The notes: generated from the letters alone by a model not told the origin. 64,000 bases of DNA from SG8-40 sp963792855 (GCA_963792855.1 CAWBXZ010000009.1:226371-290370); one strand, 5' to 3'; shown: positions 8,423 through 17,664, counted from the first letter of the stretch. Program-made: numbers and translations.

Positions 8423-8794
8423 ATGCTGCAACTCAAAGCTCTACCATCAAGAAGATGGGGAAAGCACGCAGTTCGAGCGGTCTCGCTCTGCGTTTTCGGT
8501 TGTGCCATTGTCGCCAACGGGCAGGCGGTTACGCCCAGCCCGGAGCGGCAGAATGTGTTGATCCATCTACTTCGCAACGACTGCGGTGCCTGCCACGGGC
8601 TAAGACTCACGGGTGGTCTCGGACCCACGTTACGTCCGGAAGCACTGCGCGAAAAACCGGTGGCCAATCTCGCGCAAGTCATTCTCGAAGGCCGACCGGG
8701 CACACCAATGCCGGGATGGAAAGAATTCATCAGCGCAGCCGAAGCCCAATGGCTTGCGCAATCACTGAAACAGGGTTTGCCCGATGAGATGTAA
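8423..8794 (+). CDS. nirC: NirC, c-type cytochrome of the nir cluster
   Basis: About 123 residues. A hydrophobic signal (AVRAVSLCVFGCAIVANGQA) is followed by one heme-c site CGACH (Cys54, Cys57, His58) and a MPGWKEF segment typical of cytochrome c55X. NirC is a small periplasmic cytochrome able to pass electrons to NirS and implicated in heme d1 maturation. The start is uncertain: an ATG at 8402 would leave almost no leader from the predicted transcription start, so 8423 is preferred. It overlaps nirF by 11 bases, indicating translational coupling. Confidence 0.85.
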   Translation: MLQLKALPSRRWGKHAVRAVSLCVFGCAIVANGQAVTPSPERQNVLIHLLRNDCGACHGLRLTGGLGPTLRPEALREKPVANLAQVILEGRPGTPMPGWKEFISAAEAQWLAQSLKQGLPDEM

Positions 8795-9956
8795 CCACTT
8801 AATTCTCGCCTTCGTGTTGTGCACATTCGCATCCCAGGCCGCCGCGCAGATTCGTGGGACCGGTGATCTTGGAATTGTCATCGAGCGTGCGTCCGGCACT
8901 TTGCAGATCGTTGATACGAGCGCGCGAGTATCACTCGGGCGGGTCGAAGCGCTCGGAGACCTGTCGCACGCATCCGCTGTCTACTCCCGCGATGGGCGTT
9001 ATGCGTACGTCTTTGGACGAGACGGCGGTCTGTCGAAAGTCGACCTGCTGCAGATGCGGATCGAAAAACGTGTGCTTCAGGCAGGTAACAGTATCGGCGG
9101 TGCGATCTCGCAGGACGGACGCGTCGTTGCCGCCCAGAATTATGTCCCTGGCGGGGTCAAGTTGTTTTCCGCCGACACACTCGAACTGCTCTCTGACATT
9201 CCGGCGAGCTATGGTGACGCCGGGCAGCAGTCGAAAGTCGTCGGCATGGCGGATGCGCCGGGCGGGCGCTTCGTATTCAGCCTGTTTGATGCGGGCGAGA
9301 TCTGGCTGGTCGATGCCAGCGATCCGCGACGCCCCGGCGTGCAGAAGTTTGCGGCGGGCGTTCAACCCTACGACGGGCTCATCACTCCCGATGGACGCTG
9401 GTATGTCGCCGGGCTCTATGGAGAGGACGGCTACGCACTGCTTGATCTGTGGCATCCGGAGAAAGGGGTCCGGCGGATCCTTCAGGGATATCGTGACGGC
9501 AACGAAAAACTGCCGGTATACAAGATGCCTCATCTGCGCGGTTGGGCGGTCGCAGGGCGCAGAGCCTTCGTGCCAGCCGTGGGGCGCCATGAAGTCCTTG
9601 TGGTCGACACCGAAAGCTGGAAACAGGTCGGCCGTATTCCCGTCGACGGGCAACCGGTGTTTGTCGTTGCCCGTCCCGATACACGCCAGGTATGGGTCAA
9701 TTTTGCATTCCCGGATAACACGCGCGTACAGATTATCGATACCGAGTCTCTCTCCGTCGAACGCACCATCGAGCCGGGACGCGCCGTGCTGCACATGGAG
9801 TTCACACCCCGTGGCGAAGCGGTATGGATATCGGTACGCGACGACAATCTGGTGGCGATCTACGATACCGCCAGCGCCGAACCTATCGCCACAATTCCGG
9901 CAAATGCTCCGAGCGGAATATTCTTCACCGTTCGTGCCTCACGTGTCGGCTTCTGA
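8784..9956 (+). CDS. nirF: NirF, heme d1 biosynthesis protein
   Basis: 390 residues with an N-terminal signal (LILAFVLCTFASQAAA) and a propeller related to the NirS d1 domain but with no heme-c site. Typical segments are SRDGRYAYVFGRDGGLSKVDL, AAQNYVPGGVKLF and GQPVFVVARPDTRQVWVNFAFPDN. NirF is an essential periplasmic protein in late heme d1 formation that binds d1 intermediates. The segment around Cys18 lacks a small residue at -1, so I do not call a lipoprotein. It overlaps nirC and ends one base before nirDL. Confidence 0.94.
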   Translation: MRCNHLILAFVLCTFASQAAAQIRGTGDLGIVIERASGTLQIVDTSARVSLGRVEALGDLSHASAVYSRDGRYAYVFGRDGGLSKVDLLQMRIEKRVLQAGNSIGGAISQDGRVVAAQNYVPGGVKLFSADTLELLSDIPASYGDAGQQSKVVGMADAPGGRFVFSLFDAGEIWLVDASDPRRPGVQKFAAGVQPYDGLITPDGRWYVAGLYGEDGYALLDLWHPEKGVRRILQGYRDGNEKLPVYKMPHLRGWAVAGRRAFVPAVGRHEVLVVDTESWKQVGRIPVDGQPVFVVARPDTRQVWVNFAFPDNTRVQIIDTESLSVERTIEPGRAVLHMEFTPRGEAVWISVRDDNLVAIYDTASAEPIATIPANAPSGIFFTVRASRVGF

Positions 9957-9957
9957 C

Positions 9958-10959
9958 ATGGAGGCGAACGAGTATCGCTTGCTCAACGAATTCCAGCGTG
10001 ATTTCCCGTTGTGCAGTTCGCCGTTCGCCCAACTTGGCGAGGCGCTGGGAATCGACGAGACACGCACCATTGCCGCGTTAACTCGACTCAAGGTCGAAGG
10101 GAAGATCAGCCGTATCGGTGCCGCCTTCCGTCCCAACACGGTCAGCGCAAGCACGCTGGCAGCGCTCATCGTTCCGGAACAACGGTTGAGCGCCGTGGCG
10201 AAACTGGTGACTGACTACCCTTCGATCAGCCACAACTATGAGCGTGCGCATCGATGGAACCTGTGGTTCGTCGCTGCCGAGAGAAACGAGGCACGACTGG
10301 CAACGCTACTCGACACTATCGAGCGCCGCACCGCCTGCCCGATGCTTCGGTTACCGCTGATCGAGTCTTACCACATCGATCTCGGCTTCGACCTCGATGA
10401 CGCTTCCGGCAACCACAAGACGCGCGACCGGCCGCCGGTTGTGACGCGGCACGACACCCGCCTGAAACCCAGTAGCGATGCAGATGCCCTGCTGGCCGAT
10501 AAACTTCGTTCGGGCCTGGCGATGGTGCCGCGGCCGTACGCGGAACTGGCGGCACGTGCCGGAACCAGCGAACGCAACGCAATCGACACGATTGCGCGAT
10601 GGATCGCCGACGGACTGATAACGCGCTTCGGCATCATCGTCCGGCATCACGAGTTGGGTTATACCTCGAACGCCATGGTTGCGTTTGACGTTCCCGACGA
10701 TCAGGCGACCGACACCGGTTTGAGTATCGCCACCAACCGCGAGGTGTCGCTGTGTGCCTGCCGTGAACGCAGCCGGCCGGATTGGCCGTACAACGTGTAC
10801 TGCATGATTCACGGCAGAAACGATGAACGGGTAATGCAGCAAATCGACCGCCTGCGCGAGCGTTGCGGTCTGCTCGAGTTGCCGTTCGCCGTGTTATTCA
10901 GCCGGCGCCGCTTCAAACAACAAGCGGCCCGAATGCCGGTCGAGGTTGCCCATGGATGA
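9958..10959 (+). CDS. nirDL: NirDL, fused siroheme decarboxylase subunits
   Basis: 333 residues made of two AsnC/Lrp-like halves. The first has a winged-helix start and the HNYERAHRWNLWFVAA segment; the second has TRFGIIVRHHELGYTSNAMVAFDV and WPYNVYCMIHGR. This is the NirD-NirL fusion also known in Paracoccus. With NirG and NirH it decarboxylates siroheme to 12,18-didecarboxysiroheme, the second stage of heme d1 synthesis, in the cytoplasm. The ATG at 9958 follows the nirF stop by one base. A much longer reading of this frame through nirF is a shadow. Confidence 0.93.
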   Translation: MEANEYRLLNEFQRDFPLCSSPFAQLGEALGIDETRTIAALTRLKVEGKISRIGAAFRPNTVSASTLAALIVPEQRLSAVAKLVTDYPSISHNYERAHRWNLWFVAAERNEARLATLLDTIERRTACPMLRLPLIESYHIDLGFDLDDASGNHKTRDRPPVVTRHDTRLKPSSDADALLADKLRSGLAMVPRPYAELAARAGTSERNAIDTIARWIADGLITRFGIIVRHHELGYTSNAMVAFDVPDDQATDTGLSIATNREVSLCACRERSRPDWPYNVYCMIHGRNDERVMQQIDRLRERCGLLELPFAVLFSRRRFKQQAARMPVEVAHG

Positions 10960-11395
10960 CGTTGACGCCGCCCTGATCAACCGGTTGCAGCGGGGCTTGC
11001 CCGTGACGGAGCGCCCCTATCTGGAAATCGCCAACGAGCTGCAAATGACCGAGAACGGCCTGCTGGCACGACTGCAGAAACTTCTCGACGATGGCGTACT
11101 CAGCCGATTCGGCCCACTCTTTCACGTCGAGAGAATGGGCGGTAGCTATACGCTGGCGGCAATGCAGGTTCCTGAACCCGACTACGATCGGATTACCGAC
11201 CTCGTCAATGCTTATCCGGAAATCGCGCACAACTATCGCCGCGAACACGCCTTCAATATGTGGTTTGTGGTTGCGGCATCGAGCGCCGCGAACGTCAAAC
11301 GCGTACTTTTTTCCATCGAGCGCGACTGCACCTATCCGGTATTCGAATTCCCCAAGCTGCGCGAATACTTCGTCAACCTCGATCTGCCTGCCTGA
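10952..11395 (+). CDS. nirG: NirG, siroheme decarboxylase subunit
   Basis: About 147 residues, AsnC/Lrp-like, with HNYRREHAFNMWFVVAA matching the first half of NirDL and the AhbA/NirD/NirG group. It lacks an HTH-regulator role in this context and acts in siroheme decarboxylation. ATG 10952 overlaps the end of nirDL by 8 bases and has GAGG six bases upstream; a TTG at 10946 is less likely. The letter assignment rests on gene order (D-L-G-H-J). Confidence 0.9.
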   Translation: MDDVDAALINRLQRGLPVTERPYLEIANELQMTENGLLARLQKLLDDGVLSRFGPLFHVERMGGSYTLAAMQVPEPDYDRITDLVNAYPEIAHNYRREHAFNMWFVVAASSAANVKRVLFSIERDCTYPVFEFPKLREYFVNLDLPA

Positions 11396-11452
11396 TGACC
11401 AAACGTAATGAAGAAGCACCCCGCCAGCGAGCCGTCAAACCGGCGAGAAATC

Positions 11453-11947
11453 ATGACTGACTCGCGTAATCATTCCGCACTGGATCGGGCTATCGTCGTC
11501 GCAACGCAAGCGGGACTTCCATTGGTACCGCACCCCTGGGATGAGGTTGCGAAGAGGGTTGGGGCGACACCGGCACAAGTGATGGATCGGGTCAATCACA
11601 TGTTGCGTTCGGGTGTTATCCGCCGCATCGGTGCGGTTCCGAATCACTACGCAATCGGTTATCGGGCAAACGGCATGTCGGTATGGGATATCGACGACTC
11701 GCGGGTCGATGCGCTCGGGCAACAGATCGCACAGAGCGGCCTCGTCAGTCACTGTTATCTGCGCAGTCGCGACCTGCCACACTGGCCCTACAACCTGTTT
11801 GCCATGGTACATGGTCGCGACCGCATGGAAGTAGAGAGCAAACTACGCGAGATCATGGCGCTTGTGGGCGAAGCCGCACGCGCACACGAAGTCCTCTATA
11901 GCAGCCGCATATTGAAGAAGACGGGGTTACGCCTTGCGGTCCAGTGA
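11453..11947 (+). CDS. nirH: NirH, siroheme decarboxylase subunit
   Basis: About 164 residues of the AsnC/Lrp-like NirL/NirH/AhbB group, with RRIGAVPNHYAIGYRANGMSVWDI and HWPYNLFAMVHGR. It completes the D-L-G-H set needed for siroheme decarboxylation. An upstream in-frame ATG (11408) would add 15 polar residues; 11453 (MTDSRNHSALD) begins where related proteins begin and has GGCGAGAA upstream. It is followed by 192 bases before nirJ. Confidence 0.9.
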   Translation: MTDSRNHSALDRAIVVATQAGLPLVPHPWDEVAKRVGATPAQVMDRVNHMLRSGVIRRIGAVPNHYAIGYRANGMSVWDIDDSRVDALGQQIAQSGLVSHCYLRSRDLPHWPYNLFAMVHGRDRMEVESKLREIMALVGEAARAHEVLYSSRILKKTGLRLAVQ

Positions 11948-12029
11948 CGACATATTGGTTCGGGCGCGGCGGATCGAATATCGTCCGCAGCGCCACCCAG
12001 CCCAGGCTTTGGCGACAGACAGGACTGGC

Positions 12030-12055
12030 GACGCCGAAACCTTCGGATCGGCGTC
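12030..12055. repeat. Perfect 8-bp inverted repeat between nirH and nirJ
   Basis: GACGCCGA (12030-12037) and TCGGCGTC (12048-12055) form a hairpin with a 10-base loop. A run of five T follows eight bases later, inside the gene-free 192 bases before nirJ. It may be a weak terminator, an mRNA processing or stability element, or chance. Confidence 0.35.
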
Positions 12056-12139
12056 CCGGATGCTTTTTGCAACCCCCACCGGGTACGCCTTACCGCCATT
12101 TAGAGCGTCATCGAATCAGCGCAACGCGCGAGGAGAGCC

Positions 12140-13357
12140 ATGTTTCGAGTCACGCAGTACCTGAAGGATGTCGCCAGTCCGACTCCGCTCGGCCCACCGG
12201 TCAAGCCCGGTGGGCCGGTGGTGATCTGGAATCTGATCCGTCGCTGCAACCTCACTTGCAAGCACTGCTACTCGATATCGGCAGACATCGATTTCCCGGA
12301 TGAGTTGTCAACGCAAGAGGTCAACGGCGTAATGGACGACCTGAAGCAATTCGGTGTGCCGGTGTTGATTCTGTCTGGCGGCGAACCGTTGTTACGCACC
12401 GACTTGATGGAGATCGCACACCGTGCCCGAAGCATGGGCTTTTACGTCGGCCTCTCCACTAACGGCACCATGATCGGTCGGCACAATATTGACGTGCTGG
12501 CGGGTATCGGGTTCAACTATCTGGGCGTCAGTCTTGACGGCATTGAAGACACACACGACCGCTTCCGCCGCAAGGCGGGTGCCTTCAGTGCATCGCTCAA
12601 CGGCATTCGCCTTGCTCGCGATGCGGGCATCAAGGTCGGCATCCGTTTTACTCTGACGCAGGACAACGCGCATGACCTGCCCGCGTTGTTGGAATTGATG
12701 AAGCGCGAGCGTCTCGACAAGTTCTACCTGTCGCACCTCAACTACGCCGGCCGTGGCAATAATAACCGCGCGGGCGACGCCGTGTTCGACACAACGCGCC
12801 GCGCCATGGATCTGCTGTTCGACACCGCATGGGACAGCCTCGAGTCCGGAACACCGCTCGAAATCGTAACCGGCAATAATGACGCCGACGCGGTCTATCT
12901 CCTGCAATGGGTACGGCAACGATTCCCCGGGCGCGAGGCACTTCTGCGAGAGAAACTCGCGCAATGGGGTGGCAACTCTTCCGGCGTCAACGTGGCGAAT
13001 ATCGACAACGTCGGCGATGTGCATCCCGATACGATGTGGTGGCACTACACACTTGGCAACGTCCGGAAACGGCCGTTCTCCGAGATCTGGACCGACCTCT
13101 CCGACCCGTTACTGAAGGGGCTGAAGCAGCGCCCGCGCCCGGTCAAGGGGCGCTGCGGAGCCTGTCCTTACCTGGATGTCTGCGGAGGCAATACCCGTGT
13201 GCGAGCGCAGCAACTCACGGGTGATCCCTGGGACGAGGATCCGGCCTGTTACCTCTCCGATCAGGAACTGGGTATCACGCAGGCCATGGATCGGCTTGCC
13301 GTTACACCCTACTCGCGGCAACGATCAACTAAAACCACCGTTACGCCTGACCAGTGA
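12140..13357 (+). CDS. nirJ: NirJ, radical SAM heme d1 synthesis enzyme
   Basis: 405 residues. The radical SAM 4Fe-4S site is CNLTCKHC (Cys36, Cys40, Cys43), with SGGEPLLR downstream. A C-terminal SPASM-like cysteine set includes CGACPYLDVCGGN. NirJ removes two propionate side chains from didecarboxysiroheme, introducing the precursors of the d1 oxo groups. GAGGAG lies just before the ATG. The last four bases overlap the GTG start of nirN. Length and motifs are normal. Confidence 0.96.
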   Translation: MFRVTQYLKDVASPTPLGPPVKPGGPVVIWNLIRRCNLTCKHCYSISADIDFPDELSTQEVNGVMDDLKQFGVPVLILSGGEPLLRTDLMEIAHRARSMGFYVGLSTNGTMIGRHNIDVLAGIGFNYLGVSLDGIEDTHDRFRRKAGAFSASLNGIRLARDAGIKVGIRFTLTQDNAHDLPALLELMKRERLDKFYLSHLNYAGRGNNNRAGDAVFDTTRRAMDLLFDTAWDSLESGTPLEIVTGNNDADAVYLLQWVRQRFPGREALLREKLAQWGGNSSGVNVANIDNVGDVHPDTMWWHYTLGNVRKRPFSEIWTDLSDPLLKGLKQRPRPVKGRCGACPYLDVCGGNTRVRAQQLTGDPWDEDPACYLSDQELGITQAMDRLAVTPYSRQRSTKTTVTPDQ

Positions 13358-14943
13358 GCGCGTGGATAATGCGTTTTCGGACTCACCGCTGCCGTGGCGC
13401 CCTGACGTCATGCTTTCTCGCATCCTGGTTCCTGGTGACTGGCGAGAGTGTTTGCGCAAAAGACGCTGAGCAACTCTATCGCCAGCATTGCGCCGCCTGC
13501 CATGGCGTCGACCGGTTCGGCGCGACCGGTCCGGCATTGCTGCCCGAAAGCCTGACGCGGCTACGCCGGGACACGGCTGAAACAATTATCAGAGACGGTC
13601 GGGAAGCAACGCAGATGCCCGGCTTCGCCAATCAGATTGGCACGGACGGGATTGCCGCGCTCGCGGATTACCTATACTCCCCGCCGTCACGCCCGCCGGT
13701 GTGGACACGCGATGACATGCTCGCCTCCCGAGTCGTTTACATGGGCGAAGCATCTCTTTCTTCCAGACCCGTTTACGATGCGGACCCGCTCAATCTGTTC
13801 GTTGTCGTTGAGACCGGGGACCATCATGCGACCATTCTCGACGGAGACCGCTTCGAACCGGTCGCGCGATTTCCCACCCGTTACGCATTGCATGGCGGCC
13901 CCAAGTTCTCGGCCGACGGCCGCTTCGTGCATTTCATGTCGCGCGACGGCTGGGTAAGCAAGTACGACTTGTGGAATCTGCAGATGATCGCCGAGGTGCG
14001 TGTCGGATTGAACAGCCGCAATCTCGCGGCATCGAGCGACGGACGCTATCTCGCCGTCGGCAATACACTGCCGCAGACGCTGGTGATACTCGATGCCGGT
14101 GATCTAAGCCCGCTGAAAATTATCGACGTCGCGGACATGCACGGACAACCGTCACGCGTGTCCGCCGTCTATGACGCTGCGCCACGCAAGAGTTTCATCG
14201 TGGCACTCAAGGACGTTTCCGAAGTGTGGGAAGTCAGCTACGACGACAACGCCGATCCGATCTACGAGGGCATGGTGCACGATTACCAGCTCGGCGAAGG
14301 CATCGCCATCGAAGGCAAGCTCAATGCACGACGCACCATTCTCGAACAACCACTCGACGATTTCTTCTTCGATCCGAATTACAGATGGTTGATCGGCGCC
14401 GCTCGCAGTGATGGCGCGGGGCAGGTCATCAACCTCGACGTGCGCAGAAAGATCGCGTCGGTTGCGATTCCCGGCATGCCCCACCTGGGGTCGGGCATCA
14501 GTTGGCAGCGCGACGGGCGCACCCTGCTCGCGACACCCAACTTGCGCGATCCGGTAGTCAGTGTGATTGACATGAAGAACTGGAAGCTCGTCAAGGAGAT
14601 TTCCACCAACGGGCCCGGATTTTTTCTGCGCAGTCACGAAGGCAGCGATTTCGCCTGGGTTGATGGCATGAACGGCCCACGCCCCGACACGCTGCAGATC
14701 ATCGACAAACGTTCTCTCGACGTGGTGCAAGACATCACGCCGGAACCGGGCAAAACCGCCGCACACGTCGAGTTTACGCGCGACGGCCGCTACGCCCTTG
14801 TCAGCGTGTGGGACATGGATGGCGCACTCGTCGTCTACGACGCGAAAACCCTTGCCGAAGTGAAACGCCTGCCAATGAAGAAACCGTCAGGGAAGTATAA
14901 CGTCTACAACAAAATTACCCGTTCCGAAGGAACGAGTCACTGA
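13354..14943 (+). CDS. nirN: NirN, dihydro-heme d1 dehydrogenase
   Basis: 529 residues from a GTG overlapping the nirJ stop (GTGA); an ATG at 13369 is an alternative start. It has a signal peptide, a cytochrome c domain with CAACH (Cys46, Cys49, His50) and a d1-type propeller. The C-terminus KPSGKYNVYNKI mirrors NirS. NirN catalyses the last step, introducing the acrylate double bond of heme d1, and can hand the cofactor to NirS. It is told from NirS by its distinct N-terminus and position after nirJ. Confidence 0.93.
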   Translation: MSAWIMRFRTHRCRGALTSCFLASWFLVTGESVCAKDAEQLYRQHCAACHGVDRFGATGPALLPESLTRLRRDTAETIIRDGREATQMPGFANQIGTDGIAALADYLYSPPSRPPVWTRDDMLASRVVYMGEASLSSRPVYDADPLNLFVVVETGDHHATILDGDRFEPVARFPTRYALHGGPKFSADGRFVHFMSRDGWVSKYDLWNLQMIAEVRVGLNSRNLAASSDGRYLAVGNTLPQTLVILDAGDLSPLKIIDVADMHGQPSRVSAVYDAAPRKSFIVALKDVSEVWEVSYDDNADPIYEGMVHDYQLGEGIAIEGKLNARRTILEQPLDDFFFDPNYRWLIGAARSDGAGQVINLDVRRKIASVAIPGMPHLGSGISWQRDGRTLLATPNLRDPVVSVIDMKNWKLVKEISTNGPGFFLRSHEGSDFAWVDGMNGPRPDTLQIIDKRSLDVVQDITPEPGKTAAHVEFTRDGRYALVSVWDMDGALVVYDAKTLAEVKRLPMKKPSGKYNVYNKITRSEGTSH

Positions 14944-14956
14944 ACCAGAGGTGCAC

Positions 14957-15541
14957 ATGACGAACGCAACCCAGATCAATGTTTGGGATCCCGCGGTCCG
15001 AATCGTTCACTGGTCGCTGGTCATCGCCTTCTTTACGGCATATCTATCCGGAGAGGAACTACACAGGCTGCACGAACTGATGGGCTACATCGTTCTTGTG
15101 CTGGTGATCCTGCGTCTCATATGGGGCTTTATTGGCAGCGAACACGCACGTTTTTCGGATTTCGTCCGTGGACCCGGCGAGGTCTTGCACAACCTGCGGG
15201 ACATTACCCGGCTGCACCCGAAGCGCTACCTCGGTCACAGCCCGGCTGGAGGCGCGATGGTCGTTTTACTGCTGGTCATGCTCGCCGCAACCAGTGCTAG
15301 CGGGATCGTCGCCGAAGAGCTGCGTGACACCGCATTAGCAACGGCAACAGCCAATCAAACAGGCGGCGATGACGACGAAGAACACGAAGCCGAAGAAGGT
15401 ATGGCGGCGGAGTTGCATGAAACGCTTGGCAATCTGACGCTGGCGCTGGTGTTCCTGCATATCGCTGGCGTCTTGTTGGCCAGTTTCACGCATCGCGAGA
15501 ATCTGGTGCGGTCCATGGTAACCGGGCGCAAAACACCATAG
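14957..15541 (+). CDS. Cytochrome b561-type membrane protein
   Basis: About 194 residues with four predicted membrane helices and paired histidines (VRIVHWSLVIAFFTAY; RLHELMGYIVLVL; HETLGNLTLALVFLHIAG). This is the pattern of Ni/Fe-hydrogenase-type b-cytochromes that bind two hemes and link quinol to periplasmic acceptors. A loop before the last helices is unusually acidic with two His (GGDDDEEHEAEEGMAAELHE) and could bind a metal. AGAGG at 14947-14951 supports ATG 14957. It follows nirN by 13 bases, so it may be an electron donor for NirS/NirN maturation; that role is inference. Confidence 0.82.
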   Translation: MTNATQINVWDPAVRIVHWSLVIAFFTAYLSGEELHRLHELMGYIVLVLVILRLIWGFIGSEHARFSDFVRGPGEVLHNLRDITRLHPKRYLGHSPAGGAMVVLLLVMLAATSASGIVAEELRDTALATATANQTGGDDDEEHEAEEGMAAELHETLGNLTLALVFLHIAGVLLASFTHRENLVRSMVTGRKTP

Positions 15542-15586
15542 CGAATCCGCGCTTCAAGACGGCAACCGGAGTAAATGCCACCTGGC

Positions 15587-16759
15587 TTAACCTGTCCTGG
15601 CCTCCAGTCCCGGGCGACTCAAAATCGGCCAGTAAACCACCAGGTAAAGCGCAAAGGCCATGCTCCATGCCAGCCCACCAAGCGTGAACCATGCGACATG
15701 CCAGCCTGGTGAGACCAATGGCCCCGCGACACGCAGCAATGCACTGGCTTGCACCAGAACATAAGCCAGGGTTTCCGGGCTGCCCGTATGGAGCGGCCGT
15801 CCGGAGTGACCACGCGCGGTACGCGTGATCATGCCAATGATAGTGCCACCGATTGCGCCTGCTCCGAATGCATGCACCGATAACGAAAGCGGAACTTGCT
15901 CATGCAGCGCCGACAACGCCATCAGCAACAGACCGAGGGGAATCCACGCATATGACAAATGCAGAATCCACAATATCGGCCGGCGTCGCGTCGACAACGG
16001 GTCCCATAATGCGAGTCTGACCGCGTGTAACAGCGCGGCGGACAACGCCGGCACGGCCAGCAGCCAGCCGCCCGCGCCCGCGAGCTGCATCACAAGGGCG
16101 ATCACGAGCAGCACCACTGCTGCCCGATCCAGCGCCGGGATGCTGCGCGAACGCGCGGTGCGAATTGCGTTGCGAGTGAATGCCGGCGTCACCCGTCCCG
16201 ACATGATCGTCACGATCAACAGCCCCAGGTACAGTGCGCCGCGCACCGGCAACAACGGAGACAACGCAACGGCTCCAAGCAAGGCCAGATGAAACAATAC
16301 GTTTGCCAGCGCGAACAGGAGCAGGATCACCACGAAGAAGCGATTGCGATTGCGGCTGCGGTGCAATGGAAACCAGAGACCCAATGCCACCAGCGGCAGA
16401 AAGGCGCAATCGATGACGGCGGCAAGCGGGCTGGTCCCGGTCAGCATCGCCACGCGCCCGGCGACCCACAGTGCAGCAAGTGCCGCCAGGCGCGGACCTG
16501 CGGGTGTCGGCAGGCCACTCCAGTTTCTGCCGGCCGTAAACAGGAATCCGGTAATCACCGCGGCGACAAATCCGAACACCATTTCATGCGCGTGCCATGC
16601 CATACCGCCAATCGCGACCTGCGGCATGATGCCGCGCCACTGCAACAACCAGATTGGAAGACCAAGCGTCGCCAGCAACGCGGCAAGCAGGTAAAACGGC
16701 CGGAAGCCAAGCTCGAACAATGAAAACCGGCCTGACCCGGTCAGCGATGATTTCCGCAT
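15587..16759 (-). CDS. nnrS: NnrS family membrane protein
   Basis: 390 residues with about twelve hydrophobic segments and conserved FRPFYLLAALLA, WHAHEMVFGFVAAVITGFL, RVTPAFTRN and HAFGAGAIGGTIIGMITRTARGHSGR. NnrS proteins are heme- and copper-containing membrane proteins, commonly NO-regulated, that protect cells during nitrosative stress. It converges on the cytochrome b gene. A TTGAC-ATCG-CTCAA box lies about 70 bases upstream on its strand, consistent with Dnr control. Confidence 0.92.
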   Translation of the reverse strand: MRKSSLTGSGRFSLFELGFRPFYLLAALLATLGLPIWLLQWRGIMPQVAIGGMAWHAHEMVFGFVAAVITGFLFTAGRNWSGLPTPAGPRLAALAALWVAGRVAMLTGTSPLAAVIDCAFLPLVALGLWFPLHRSRNRNRFFVVILLLFALANVLFHLALLGAVALSPLLPVRGALYLGLLIVTIMSGRVTPAFTRNAIRTARSRSIPALDRAAVVLLVIALVMQLAGAGGWLLAVPALSAALLHAVRLALWDPLSTRRRPILWILHLSYAWIPLGLLLMALSALHEQVPLSLSVHAFGAGAIGGTIIGMITRTARGHSGRPLHTGSPETLAYVLVQASALLRVAGPLVSPGWHVAWFTLGGLAWSMAFALYLVVYWPILSRPGLEARTG

Positions 16760-16828
16760 GTCGTCGGGCTACCAACCCGTGAATCCTTCGTGAGACAACA
16801 TCGTGCCTGACGCGAGAGTGCCGATGCA

Positions 16829-16842
16829 TTGACATCGCTCAA
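16829..16842 (-). promoter_or_regulatory. Dnr/FNR-type box upstream of nnrS
   Basis: TTGAC-ATCG-CTCAA (plus-strand reading) matches 8 of 10 consensus positions and has the same half-sites as the box before nirC. It lies 70 bases before the nnrS start. It overlaps the stop codon of the possible upstream gene. No good -10 is visible at the expected spacing. Confidence 0.45.
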
Positions 16843-17546
16843 GATTTTCCCAAGCGCGCCGCCAACGAACAGCGCCGACGCACTTGTGTCCGGCATGGAC
16901 CGAATGGCATGCCACCGCGGGTCAGTCGTTTTTTGTAGTCAGTAGCCCTTCGGCGTGCCTGTCGGCTGTGCTCGTCCTGGCTAGGCTCACCGCTCCTGAC
17001 ATTGTCAAGCAGCGACCGCATCAGTGCGTCATCGTTTGGCAGATCCCGCAATAACGCGCGGAGATTGAGCGAAAGGTAGACGGCAAAGCGCTGGCGACGT
17101 TGCATGCATTCAACGAGATCATGTCCGGCAGCTGGCGCGGCAGTCGATGAATTGCAAACGATGCTGATGCCGAGGCGTGCACGGCCAACCCTGCAATGCA
17201 CATCCAGCCAGCCAGTGCGATCGCGATTGCGCAACAGACAGCCGATACCGCGATTGTCGCCCGGTTCGGATGCTGGCATGACGGTACCGGTTTCCACGAA
17301 GCCAAGTCCCACGCGATGCGCCAGGTGCGCCATCCATCCATGGCGATCGAGCACCGCCGCCATGCCATCCGGCGAGGCAAATCGTCATCCGATCGTCTCT
17401 ATCGCGCTGCTTGGCGGAAACGATTCCCTGGCGAGCGGCAATAGCGACCGCAACCGCGCTTCCACGGGCGCTACTACAAGGCCGAGCACGTGTTTCCGGT
17501 GCGGCCACCGCGCCAGCCACACGTTGCACGCCATCTCTTGCACCAT
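16839..17546 (-). pseudogene. Unrecognised reading frame interrupted by one in-frame TGA
   Basis: On the minus strand one frame runs from ATG 17546 to TGA 16839. It is broken only by a TGA at 17385-17387, giving 53 codons, a stop, then about 178 further codons. Both halves use codons like neighbouring real genes (CTG, GCG, CGC, GTC, CTC). Examples are ARLRSLLPLARESFPP before the stop and LSLNLRALLRDLPNDDALMR after it. I do not recognise the family. It could be one gene with a nonsense mutation, a short intact gene starting at 17363, or a fortuitous frame. A selenocysteine reading has no support. It lies between the cytochrome c promoter and nnrS. Confidence 0.35.
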
Positions 17547-17584
17547 CCGCTAACCCGCTCCCGCTTGCGGATGCCGGGGCGATC

Positions 17585-17598
17585 TTGATGCTGATCAA
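17585..17598 (+). promoter_or_regulatory. Perfect Dnr/FNR-type box upstream of the cytochrome c gene
   Basis: TTGAT-GCTG-ATCAA is a perfect consensus palindrome, extended by C/G to CTTGAT...ATCAAG. Placing its centre at -41.5 predicts a start near 17633 and a -10 at 17621-17626, where TAGTTT is found. The cytochrome c start codon follows about 32 bases later. Confidence 0.8.
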
Positions 17599-17664
17599 GG
17601 CATGCACACTTGAGCAGGCCTAGTTTGGGTACCGTGTTCCCGTAAGTCGCTTACAGAGGTCATG

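Noticed and set aside
8854..9957. Long open frame continuous with nirDL through nirF
   Set aside because: It runs out of frame with nirF, its residues are Arg/Ser/Pro-rich shadow composition, and nirDL has a natural ATG one base after the nirF stop.
17385..17387. TGA as a selenocysteine codon
   Set aside because: The flanking residues match no known selenoprotein and no insertion element was seen; a nonsense mutation or gene boundary is simpler.
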